DNA of 45,819 nucleotides. Origin: a virus. The notes beneath the pieces are model-generated. The model was not told where the DNA came from. It saw only the letters and a list, made by a program, of their open reading frames with translations, and did not search any database. Where the stretch lies: IMG/VR virus record IMGVR_UViG_3300029286_000075, positions 1 to 45,819 of that record; one strand, given 5' to 3'. Position numbers and translations under genes: made by a program. Positions 14,576 through 21,314 of the stretch are shown in pieces. The number at the start of each line of letters is the position of its first letter. Within the stretch, counting starts at the first letter, position 1.

Positions 14576-14905
14576 ATGAAACAATCAATAACATTAGCGA
14601 TAATTAGTATTATCGCAGTAGCGTTAGGAGTTTGGGGATTAGTAGAGGGAATTGAAAGACAAGAGAGATACGAGTGTGCAAAATGGGCCAGTGAAAGAAA
14701 TGATTATGCCGGTTATTATTTAGTTAGTTGGCAAAAGGAGCAGTGTGGCTTCAATGATGAAACAGAAGTAGTTTCAAAGAAGGTTGTCAGTGATACCGGA
14801 GTGAAAGAAATTCCGGAGTTGAAATTCAACTGGACACCTATCAACGACCGGACAGAACGACCAGAAGCATTACCAACAATAAGATTTAACCAATTAGAAA
14901 AATAA
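14576..14905 (+). CDS. Membrane-anchored early protein (109 aa), unknown function
   Basis: Not recognised. The N-terminal hydrophobic helix (residues about 5-24, ITLAIISIIAVALGVWGLVE) is followed by an outside or periplasmic-looking domain with two Cys (ECAKWASERNDYAGYYLVSW, then QCGF) and a Pro-rich C-terminus. It could be a type-II membrane protein acting at the host envelope early in infection, for example in exclusion of other phages, but this is inference. It is the first gene behind the tandem P1 promoters, with ATG after an AT-rich spacer and no Shine-Dalgarno. It is 1 bp from the following 25-codon membrane peptide. Confidence 0.7.
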   Translation: MKQSITLAIISIIAVALGVWGLVEGIERQERYECAKWASERNDYAGYYLVSWQKEQCGFNDETEVVSKKVVSDTGVKEIPELKFNWTPINDRTERPEALPTIRFNQLEK

Positions 14906-14906
14906 T

Positions 14907-14984
14907 ATGTTCGAAGATATTAGTTTTATCTTTGTAATCATTGTTATGATTGGTTCGACGATTTTATACATAAGAAACTTATAA
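14907..14984 (+). CDS. 25-residue membrane micropeptide
   Basis: ATG at 14907, TAA ending at 14984: MFEDISFIFVIIVMIGSTIL followed by YIRNL. A single transmembrane helix with an acidic start and a basic end. It fits exactly between two genes with 1-bp gaps on each side (upstream stop 14905, next ATG 14986), which is the main reason to believe it. Function unknown. The early block contains several similar tiny membrane proteins. Confidence 0.5.
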   Translation: MFEDISFIFVIIVMIGSTILYIRNL

Positions 14985-14985
14985 T

Positions 14986-15333
14986 ATGAAAGTGGAAATA
15001 AGGACAGACTGTAAGGTGTGTGGAGGTGATTTGCCGAACACAAGGTATAGAACTTTTTGTAGTGCAAAATGTAGAAATAAGTTCTATAATAAGAAGTATG
15101 CCGACATTCACACAGCACACAATAAGAATAAGAGAGAACGGCTCGCAAGTGTCCCCGACCCAATAAATAAATGTCAATGTTTAATTTGCGGTTTGTGGTA
15201 TGTTCAACTCGGAACTCACGTAGTGCAGGTGCATAATCTAACCGCAAGACAGTATCGTGAGCAATTTGATTTGAAAGTGAAGAAAGGAACTGTTGAATTA
15301 GATGGTGTAAAATACACTGCGACAATAGATTAA
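14986..15333 (+). CDS. Zinc-finger protein with Ros/MucR-like C-terminal domain (115 aa)
   Basis: Probable DNA-binding regulator. The N-terminal Cys4 ribbon is CKVCGG, then FCSAKCRNKFYN (residues about 6-30), a zinc finger seen in many phage proteins. The C-terminal half has CQCLICGLWYVQLGTHVVQV, then HNLTARQYREQFDL (about residues 60-95), matching the Cys2-His2 Ros/MucR-type finger with its HxLT-x-Y-R segment. Between them is a basic linker. It starts 1 bp after the micropeptide stop, so it belongs to the P1 operon. Target unknown; it might control the early-to-late switch. Confidence 0.72.
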   Translation: MKVEIRTDCKVCGGDLPNTRYRTFCSAKCRNKFYNKKYADIHTAHNKNKRERLASVPDPINKCQCLICGLWYVQLGTHVVQVHNLTARQYREQFDLKVKKGTVELDGVKYTATID

Positions 15334-15350
15334 ACTAATAACATAGAACA

Positions 15351-15608
15351 ATGAAAACAGATAAAGAGATATTAGACAACTTAAAAAACCACAGAATAAA
15401 TGGTGCGAATGTAGGACTTACAAAAGATTTAGAGGTATATCACACAGGGGTGGTTGAGAATATAATTCTAAATATCCGTAAAGCAGATAGAGAAGCTGTG
15501 GTGGGGATAGTGAGAGAATTGGCTAGTAATTCACCGCTAGATAGTAACGATATAAGGAGGGGTTACCAACAGATGGCAACAGACATTATCAACGAACTTA
15601 ACAAATAA
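15351..15608 (+). CDS. Early protein of unknown function (85 aa)
   Basis: Not recognised. A small, soluble, helical protein starting MKTDKEILDNLKNHRINGAN and ending MATDIINELNK. It has no Cys or membrane segment. It is third in a series of short genes with 2-17 bp spacing. The ATG follows AACATAGAACA with no Shine-Dalgarno. Probably a host-takeover or accessory factor of the early class; no motif supports more. Confidence 0.6.
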   Translation: MKTDKEILDNLKNHRINGANVGLTKDLEVYHTGVVENIILNIRKADREAVVGIVRELASNSPLDSNDIRRGYQQMATDIINELNK

Positions 15609-15610
15609 CT

Positions 15611-16060
15611 ATGAACACTAAAGCAAGCGAAATCTTTGAAGGTGAAAACTCATCTTTAAGAAAGACATTTAACAATGCAGTAGAAGATGTTTTTATTAAA
15701 GAAACAACTGACGAATTGTGGGAATTACTACCAGAAGATTTTAACTATAAGGGTTGTAATAGAAAAACACTTTATAATTGGTTGAAATCTAAATTAGAGT
15801 ATCAATATTTTGAGGCAATAGACCAAGCAACAATGGCAGAAAGAGAAAGATGGTTAAATCAACCCGCCAATGAACACGATAATCAGATACGAAACGAATT
15901 ACTAAAAGATATAAGCGAAAGACTAGAAGAATTATCTCTTATGACTTGGAGAGGTTATCGTGAAAGATTTAATCGTGAAGACGCTCCAATTGATGAGGTG
16001 ACAGGATATGAAGTCGCCTGCAATGATATGAAAGATTATATTAATAGTTTAAGTAAATAG
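15611..16060 (+). CDS. Early protein of unknown function (149 aa)
   Basis: Not recognised. Soluble and mostly helical; contains a Trp-rich region (TDELWELLPEDFNYKGCNRK, about residues 34-53) and ends NDMKDYINSLSK. The start is 2 bp after the previous stop and the next gene begins 1 bp after its end, so translation is probably coupled. The helix ends of this protein and its two neighbours look alike (DIINELNK, KDYINSLSK, KDIINLINNK), perhaps by common descent. Confidence 0.6.
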   Translation: MNTKASEIFEGENSSLRKTFNNAVEDVFIKETTDELWELLPEDFNYKGCNRKTLYNWLKSKLEYQYFEAIDQATMAERERWLNQPANEHDNQIRNELLKDISERLEELSLMTWRGYRERFNREDAPIDEVTGYEVACNDMKDYINSLSK

Positions 16061-16061
16061 T

Positions 16062-16334
16062 ATGAACACTAATGAAATAAAACAAAAGGCTAGGGAGATG
16101 TTTGATAATAAGTGTAAAGAACATTTTAACGCTGGTGGAATAAGTTTAGAAGTAATTAAAGAAAAGATTTTAGACTCCATTATTGACCTAGCACTAGAAA
16201 ACAGGAATAGGGAGGTTGTGGAGATTATTGAAAGATATTACCCAGAAGTTAAGATGGTTAGCAATTCTCTTACCGATGAAATTGTAATATTTAAAATTTA
16301 CAAAGATATTATCAACCTAATCAATAACAAATAA
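16062..16334 (+). CDS. Early protein of unknown function (90 aa)
   Basis: Not recognised. Helical and charged (IKQKAREMFDNKCKEHFNAG near the start, IYKDIINLINNK at the end). It is coupled to its neighbours by 1- and 4-bp gaps. A single Cys and no metal-site pattern are seen. It belongs to the small-gene tail of the P1 operon. Confidence 0.58.
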   Translation: MNTNEIKQKAREMFDNKCKEHFNAGGISLEVIKEKILDSIIDLALENRNREVVEIIERYYPEVKMVSNSLTDEIVIFKIYKDIINLINNK

Positions 16335-16338
16335 GTAT

Positions 16339-16638
16339 ATGAGTAAAGTACAATCAATAATAGAGGCGTGGATAGGCGAGATTAAAGAATTTACGCCAAT
16401 TGACCCGCTCAAAATATATGCCAATCCCAAAGACATTGCTTTTATAGAAGGACGCAACCAAGCCATATCAGACATAAAATCCCGCATACCAGAGTTAGAG
16501 AAGGAGATTGTGGGGGAGATAGAAAAGACAATGCCAAATGCTTGGTTTCCACAAGGGGCACTACATATGAAAAAAAGATTTTTAGAAGACTTAATAACTT
16601 TATTAACAACCCCCAAGACACCAGATATAGACGATTAA
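16339..16638 (+). CDS. Early protein of unknown function (99 aa)
   Basis: Not recognised. Has a helical segment with AFIEGRNQAISDIKSRIPEL (about residues 34-53). The EGxNxAISDI spacing is common in small early proteins of diverse phages whose function is unknown. It ends with an acidic tail (TPDIDD). The gap to the methyltransferase is 16 bp. It is probably part of the same early transcript. Confidence 0.6.
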   Translation: MSKVQSIIEAWIGEIKEFTPIDPLKIYANPKDIAFIEGRNQAISDIKSRIPELEKEIVGEIEKTMPNAWFPQGALHMKKRFLEDLITLLTTPKTPDIDD

Positions 16639-16654
16639 TAGATAATTATATAAG

Positions 16655-17296
16655 ATGAAGATATTGAATTTATATGCAGGAATAGGAGGCAACCGAAAAC
16701 TCTGGGGAGACCAACACGAAATCACAGCAGTAGAAAATGTGCAGGATATAGCCGATGTATATCAAACGCTTTTTCCAAAAGATACCGTTATTGTGGGAGA
16801 TGCACATCAATACTTAATTGACCACCACCAAGAATTTGACTTCATATGGTCTAGTCCTCCTTGCCCAACCCACTCTGTGACGAACCATTTTTTAAAAGGT
16901 CAAGGAATATTTAGATACCCAGACTATAGATTGTGGCAGGAGATTATATTTTTAAAACATTTCTTTAAAGGAAAATATGTTATTGAAAATGTTAAAAGTT
17001 ATTATGAACCAATTTACAAACCTCAAATAGTTGGCAGACATTACTTCTGGGCTAACTTTGAAATACCAGACATAAAAATTGATTACGTCCAAATCGGCAC
17101 AATGAATCGCCAAGCATCAAAAACCGCACAAAGAAAAGCAATAATTAGAGAAGCTCAAATTCCAGAACTAATAGATTTGCACGGGTTAAATAATCTAAAT
17201 ATAAAACTAAAAAACAAACGGCAAGTATTAAGAAATTGTGTTTTACCAGAAGTTGGTTTACATATATTACAAGCAAGCCAAATAGATAAATGCTAG
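16655..17296 (+). CDS. DNA (cytosine-5) methyltransferase, phage type (213 aa)
   Basis: Transfers methyl groups to cytosine in DNA. Motif I is LYAGIGGNRKLWG (residues 5-17). The acidic end of motif II/III includes VIVGDAHQYL (about 47-56). Motif IV is WSSPPCPTHS (about 67-76) with the catalytic Cys in PPC. Motif VI is KYVIENVKS (about 107-115). The protein is short for the family, with a reduced target-recognition region, as in phage orphan enzymes. No restriction partner is next to it, so it likely protects phage DNA against host enzymes or marks it. The 3' end overlaps the next micro-gene by 7 bp (ATG at 17290). The ATG is preceded by AATTATATAAG, no Shine-Dalgarno. Confidence 0.87.
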   Translation: MKILNLYAGIGGNRKLWGDQHEITAVENVQDIADVYQTLFPKDTVIVGDAHQYLIDHHQEFDFIWSSPPCPTHSVTNHFLKGQGIFRYPDYRLWQEIIFLKHFFKGKYVIENVKSYYEPIYKPQIVGRHYFWANFEIPDIKIDYVQIGTMNRQASKTAQRKAIIREAQIPELIDLHGLNNLNIKLKNKRQVLRNCVLPEVGLHILQASQIDKC

Positions 17297-17397
17297 AAAA
17301 AACATTCTACATATTACTAGGAGCATACTCTGTATGGTGGTTGTGGGGGGCTTTGGAGTGGGTTTACGAGCATACCCTAGCAGGTGTTATATTATAA
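17290..17397 (+). CDS. 35-residue membrane micropeptide overlapping the methyltransferase
   Basis: ATG 17290-17292 overlaps the methyltransferase stop. The product begins MLEKTFYILLGAYSVWWLWG and ends HTLAGVIL, a Trp-rich single membrane helix. The overlap and the stop before the terminator region suggest a coupled real gene, but its short length leaves doubt. Function unknown. Confidence 0.42.
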   Translation: MLEKTFYILLGAYSVWWLWGALEWVYEHTLAGVIL

Positions 17398-17436
17398 TCC
17401 TAATAATGTTTTCGTCGCCTGCTAGAGTTTGCTCGG

Positions 17437-17472
17437 AAATAAAAAAGCAACTCCGTATTAGGTAAGTTGCTT
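17437..17472 (-). terminator. Intrinsic terminator for the inverted HNH gene
   Basis: Minus-strand RNA forms AAGCAACT (17465-17472) with AGTTGCTT (17445-17452), followed by UUUUUUAUUU (17446-17437). The HNH stop codon (17458-17460) lies in the loop. The plus-strand reading has no U-tract, so early transcripts could read through. Confidence 0.72.
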
Positions 17473-17724
17473 GAGAAATTTCTCAACCTGGTCGATATGT
17501 CGAACATCTATGCAAATGAATTTCCATCTGCCATCTAGCCACTTATCATTGATGATGTGGCAGATAGTTGTAGGCAACATATTACTAAACAATCCGTGCC
17601 AGAAGTGATGTTGATTCTTCGGAACCATAGAGATATTGCTATCATCATTACTCCCTCCATTACTTCTGCATTGCAAATGATGCCTGGTTAAGTCGTGCCG
17701 ATGTGGGTCTTTCTTTTTCTTCAC
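17458..17724 (-). CDS. Small HNH-like protein inverted in the early block (88 aa)
   Basis: The core HDLTRHHLQCRSNGGSNDDS, then NISMVPKNQHHFWHGLF, resembles the compact HNH proteins common in Patescibacteria genomes (HHL-x-R-SxGG...N...H-x-W/LWH). The start codon is GTG (17722-17724); an in-frame TGA lies just upstream, so no longer form exists. Unlike most genes here it has a G-rich AGGGGGG site about 9 nt before the start, and it carries its own terminator. Opposite orientation, own signals and different start region suggest a recent insertion from a host-like source. Nuclease activity is inferred. It could also be a structural HNH relative. Confidence 0.68.
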   Translation of the reverse strand: MKKKKDPHRHDLTRHHLQCRSNGGSNDDSNISMVPKNQHHFWHGLFSNMLPTTICHIINDKWLDGRWKFICIDVRHIDQVEKFLKQLT

Positions 17725-18032
17725 TTGAATATCCCCCCTTCAAACCAGAAGTGTCCTCTTGGTAATTGATGCCAAAAGTAATATTTATCAGTCGATTCAT
17801 TGTAGTAGAACAGTAGTGCTTGCATATTAAAGAACTCCTTTCTATATAAGTGTATCAACAGAGTATGATTATACACAAGTTATCCACCTTTTAAATAGTT
17901 GCACCGACATTAACTCAGCAGTATAATAATTGAAGATTTAATTTCATTCGTCACGAAATAAAAATCTTATCCGAATTACACTGGATAAATTATCAAAAAA
18001 TGGTGGTATTCCACCAATAACATTAAAAATAT
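17725..18032 (+). other. Non-coding interval with early promoter P2 and structured leader
   Basis: No gene is evident in these 308 bp. They contain promoter P2 (17899-17927) and, downstream of it, a leader with several short hairpins: TTCG-tca-CGAA near 17947-17957, TTATCC/GGATAA (17967-17988) and TGGTGG-tatt-CCACCA (18001-18016), the last ending 16 bp before the SSB ATG. The leader layout copies that of the P1 operon. Confidence 0.65.
17880..17927 (+). promoter_or_regulatory. Early promoter P2 (SSB/primase) with DnaA-box-like site
   Basis: TTGCAC (17899-17904), 17 bp, TATAAT (17922-17927). TTATCCACC, one mismatch from a DnaA box, is at 17880-17888 upstream of the -35. GCACCGAC (17901-17908) overlaps the -35 and spacer and recurs in P3. 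Confidence 0.72.
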
Positions 18033-18677
18033 ATGGGACTAGAACAAAGAGCAGAAGGAAAATTTATTACAATTTTAGGTGGTAAATTTTGCCAGAGAGT
18101 TCAAGAAGGAACAGAAGGTGCAGTGACAAGAGTTAATAAAGTAGGTAAAACTGTTCATGAAAAATTCTATGACAGCTTCACCGGAAAACTTATTAGTATC
18201 AAAGTTCAAGACGGTGCTTACGGAAAAACTTGGAACTTTGGATTCGTAGATAGCGGAGAAGTTTACACACTTCAATTGGCTTACAGCAATAGTTTTGTAA
18301 CAGCGTTTCTAAAAATGCTTCCAAACATTGACTTGTCAAAAGAAATGAAATTGTCTCCAAGCGTTAAAGAAGTTGACGGAAAGAACAGAAGTTCATTATT
18401 CGTTAATCAAGATAACGTAGCAATCAAGCACGCTTACACAAAAGAAAGTCCGAACGGCATGCCAGACATGGAACAGGTCACAATTAAAGGAACGTTGGTT
18501 TGGGATGATACAAAAAGAATTGAGTTCTTACACGATATGGTAATCGCAAAAATTCTTCCAAAGTTATCACAGACAGCACCTTTGGAACCAGTTCAAAGTC
18601 AAGCAACAAAAGATTTCAACGAGATAGGAGCAGATTCTTCTACTGATGAAATCAATCCAGACGACATTCCTTTTTAG
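18033..18677 (+). CDS. ssb: Single-stranded DNA-binding protein (214 aa)
   Basis: Coats single-stranded DNA at the replication fork and recruits partners through its tail. The body is beta-rich with aromatic and basic residues (KFYDSFTGKLISIKVQDGAY; GKTWNFGFVDSGEV), compatible with an OB fold though I see no canonical bacterial Ssb signature. The decisive feature is an acidic, flexible C-terminus ending DEINPDDIPF, equivalent to the DDIPF tip of bacterial Ssb that binds host replication proteins. It is first in the P2 operon, followed by primase and helicase. The start follows AAAATATATG, no Shine-Dalgarno. The fold may be a phage-specific OB type. Confidence 0.82.
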   Translation: MGLEQRAEGKFITILGGKFCQRVQEGTEGAVTRVNKVGKTVHEKFYDSFTGKLISIKVQDGAYGKTWNFGFVDSGEVYTLQLAYSNSFVTAFLKMLPNIDLSKEMKLSPSVKEVDGKNRSSLFVNQDNVAIKHAYTKESPNGMPDMEQVTIKGTLVWDDTKRIEFLHDMVIAKILPKLSQTAPLEPVQSQATKDFNEIGADSSTDEINPDDIPF

Positions 18678-18686
18678 TAGAAAATT

Positions 18687-18893
18687 CAGTACATAGTGTA
18701 CTGAGGTCTATCCTGAACTTTCGTAGTTGTTTTCTTCAGGATAGAGTTCGGTTCGCTATGATTTAACCGCAAAAGAATGAAGAAATGTAACAATAATAAA
18801 CAAAAGAATATCGGGTATAGAATGAAAATAGTCATTGCATATTATAGGGGGTTCGTTACATTTCCTACCTATGAAGCTCTGGCTATTTTCATT
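18687..18893 (+). promoter_or_regulatory. Structured SSB-primase intergenic RNA, possible attenuator
   Basis: Hairpins CAGTACA/TGTACTG (18687-18703) and CTATCCTGAA/TTCAGGATAG (18708-18744) come first. Then two interleaved pairings: AAATGTAAC (18783-18791) with GTTACATTT (18855-18863), and AATGAAAATAG (18821-18831) with CTATTTTCATT (18883-18893). The latter is followed by a U-rich run. The interleaving makes them alternative structures or a pseudoknot, as in attenuators. The second pairing hides the start codon of the 33-codon ORF. Confidence 0.5.
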
Positions 18894-18923
18894 TTTTCTC
18901 TGATGATAATAAAAAATGTATGA
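18822..18923 (+). CDS. 33-residue hydrophobic micro-ORF coupled to primase
   Basis: ATG 18822-18824 to TGA 18921-18923; the stop overlaps the primase ATG as ATGA, the usual sign of translational coupling. The product starts MKIVIAYYRGFVTFPTYEAL and ends in a membrane-like stretch, AIFIFSLMIIKNV. It may be a real membrane peptide or a leader ORF that gates primase translation. Its start codon lies in the arm of an 11-bp stem. Confidence 0.42.
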   Translation: MKIVIAYYRGFVTFPTYEALAIFIFSLMIIKNV

Positions 18924-21310
18924 AGAAAAATAATAATGGAGAGTTTCTAACATATTTCCCGGACCACTGTTTCAGGTATTTAGACAGAACTGGAAACAAT
19001 AGACCACCGATATCCTCTTTGGAAAAAAGAGATGACCTTAACTTACTCGGCTATGATGCTTACTTCACACCAAACGGTTTCGCTGATTTCAAAAACAATC
19101 CGAGTGCTATAAAAGAAAACTGCACATCGTTGAATGGATTCTTTGTTGATATCGACGGAAGAAAAGAATGGAGTGAGATAGAAGAAATAATGAAAAGATT
19201 AGTGCCAACTTTTGTGCTTGAAACTTTTCACGGATATCACTGCCACTGGCTGCTTGATGAGCCTATTTATAAGAACGAAGTCACAGCCGAAGAATGGGAA
19301 GAAGCAATGACTAGGTGGGAGAATTTGGAGCAAGCGATTGTAGACAATCTAAAAGGTGATAACAACGCCAAAGATATTCCACGAATACTTAGAGTGCCTA
19401 GTTCCTACTACTGGGAAAAAGGTTCTGGAGATAAATATAAAGAAGGGGTGAAAGGTGTTCCTAAAATAATTGGGAAGTGGAAAAAAGTATCTTGCCGATA
19501 CACTATGGAGCAGATTGAAGAAGCTTTCCCTTCAATGAAGAAAGAGTTGAGCTTTATTGAAACACCTCTTGGTGAGAGAACTAAGAAGTTCGCTGATGCT
19601 GAACGTAAGGACTTTTTCAACAGAGTGAATAATACATACCCATTAGCCGAGAGAGATAGTTTCTTGAAATTGATTAGTGCCAAGCCAGAAACTTTACCGG
19701 CCGGAGCAGGTAGAAATAATGCCCTATTGATTACCGCCTCACTTATGAAACAATCTGGTTGGACCCAAGCTAGTGCCCTAGAACATTTACAGAGTGTCGG
19801 TTGGCATGGAATGGAATCAGAGCGTGGAGGTTGGAACGAGATACAGAACACGGTGAACAGTGCGTTCTCTAAAGGTTATACTTACTCTTTCAAGAATGAG
19901 ATTATCTCTCACAACATGACACCGGAGGAGCAGAGTAGGATTCAAGATGCTTTTGCTTCTGCTGTGAAACAGAGAAAAGAATTGGACAAGATTCGATTTG
20001 CCGATTACGAAAAAGAATTACTATTGCGTTTTCCATATCTAAGACGAAACACAATCGGAATACTTTACAACTATGAAAACGGTGTATATCGCCCAGTGAA
20101 TGACCTAGATTTAAAAAGTATGATACTTCGAAGTTTAGATGAGGATATGTTGGTGAACTATAGGACAAACAAGAATGTGTCCGATAAAATCTCCTGTCTT
20201 TTATCTATCATTCCGAAATTAAATATCACCGAAGATGAAGGTAAAATTGTAAATGTGGAGAATGGCCTATTGAATATCTACACCAAAGACTTAATGCCTC
20301 ACACTCCGAACTTTGTGTCCTTGATACAGTATCCTGTCTATTACGACCCAGAAGCTAAGTGCCCGAATTGGGAGAGTTGTGTAGCTGATTGGATGAAAGG
20401 ACCAGAGCAAGAAGAAAAAACCCGATTGATAAAACAGTTTTGTGGATACATTCTGTCCTCCTCTATGCTTTACGACCGAGCTTTGTTTATGGTGGGAGAC
20501 GGAGGGAACGGAAAATCCACATTCATTGATACGATTTCCAAAGTGATTGGTCCAGAAGCTACTTCCCATATTGACCTAGACGGATTGTATGGACAGTTCG
20601 GAATGGCAGGATTGGTTGGTAAGAGATTGAATATCATTGAGGAGGTGCGAGGAAATTATTACGAGAGCAACAAATTAAAGAAATTGATTTCCGGTGAAAC
20701 GGTCACTATTGATATTAAGTATAAGGAGCAGTTTACTTTCAAACCACAAGCGAAATTTGTTTTCGCAGTGAATGAAATGCCGAGAGTTGATGACGTATCT
20801 ACTGCAACTGAACGCAGAATATGTGCTGTAACTTTCTTGAATAACTACCGAAAAAATCCTAATCCAAAACTACGAGCGAGAGTTGGTGGGTTGGGAGACG
20901 AGGTTTCAGGAATTCTAAATTGGATGATTGAAGGAGCTATTGATTTGAAAGAAACTGATAACTTTATTGTGACAGACGAGCAGACCACAATGTTGAACGA
21001 ATACCGAGAGGAGAACTCTTCTGTGGAAGGATTTATAAAAGAGTGTATTGTTCTTGACCCCGAAGGAAGTATTGAAACTCCAGATATGTATTCCGAATAC
21101 AAGAAATGGTGCCAGTCTGAAGGTGGAAGAAAGACCAAAGCAAAAATTACTTTCACCAAAGAAGTAAAAGCCTTTGGAGCAAAAGACACTCGCTTTACTT
21201 TCAAGCCACGAGAACACAGTAATTCTGAAGCGGCCTTTGTTGGAGTAAAGCTAAATCCATTTTGGGTAAAACAGTCAAGTGCATGGAGAGGTACAGGATT
21301 TGACGATTAA
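18920..21310 (+). CDS. Primase (AEP-like) fused to SF3 helicase (796 aa)
   Basis: Primes and unwinds phage DNA at the fork. The N-terminal archaeo-eukaryotic-type primase has FFVDIDG (residues 74-80, paired acidic metal ligands), the HGYHCHWLL motif (104-112) and RILRVPSS (about 155-162), as in RepB-/plasmid-type primases. A middle linker is followed by a D5-type N-domain and an SF3 helicase: Walker A VGDGGNGKST (525-534), Walker B region RLNIIEEV (about 570-577) and sensor FVFAVNEMPRVDD (about 613-625). The C-terminal winged part (ending SAWRGTGFDD) completes the poxvirus D5 layout. No separate DNA polymerase is seen in the genome. The start overlaps the micro-ORF stop. The downstream helicase ATG is 4 bp after the TAA. 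Confidence 0.9.
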   Translation: MKKNNNGEFLTYFPDHCFRYLDRTGNNRPPISSLEKRDDLNLLGYDAYFTPNGFADFKNNPSAIKENCTSLNGFFVDIDGRKEWSEIEEIMKRLVPTFVLETFHGYHCHWLLDEPIYKNEVTAEEWEEAMTRWENLEQAIVDNLKGDNNAKDIPRILRVPSSYYWEKGSGDKYKEGVKGVPKIIGKWKKVSCRYTMEQIEEAFPSMKKELSFIETPLGERTKKFADAERKDFFNRVNNTYPLAERDSFLKLISAKPETLPAGAGRNNALLITASLMKQSGWTQASALEHLQSVGWHGMESERGGWNEIQNTVNSAFSKGYTYSFKNEIISHNMTPEEQSRIQDAFASAVKQRKELDKIRFADYEKELLLRFPYLRRNTIGILYNYENGVYRPVNDLDLKSMILRSLDEDMLVNYRTNKNVSDKISCLLSIIPKLNITEDEGKIVNVENGLLNIYTKDLMPHTPNFVSLIQYPVYYDPEAKCPNWESCVADWMKGPEQEEKTRLIKQFCGYILSSSMLYDRALFMVGDGGNGKSTFIDTISKVIGPEATSHIDLDGLYGQFGMAGLVGKRLNIIEEVRGNYYESNKLKKLISGETVTIDIKYKEQFTFKPQAKFVFAVNEMPRVDDVSTATERRICAVTFLNNYRKNPNPKLRARVGGLGDEVSGILNWMIEGAIDLKETDNFIVTDEQTTMLNEYREENSSVEGFIKECIVLDPEGSIETPDMYSEYKKWCQSEGGRKTKAKITFTKEVKAFGAKDTRFTFKPREHSNSEAAFVGVKLNPFWVKQSSAWRGTGFDD

Positions 21311-21314
21311 AATT

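Noticed and set aside
14940-14970. GGTTCGA-like T-loop suggesting a tRNA
   Set aside because: No acceptor or anticodon stem can be drawn around it, and it falls inside the 25-codon micro-ORF. No tRNA gene was found anywhere.
18756-18953. Minus-strand 65-codon frame in the SSB-primase gap
   Set aside because: It is antisense to the primase start and the coupled micro-ORF, and its hydrophobicity follows from the AT-rich opposite strand.
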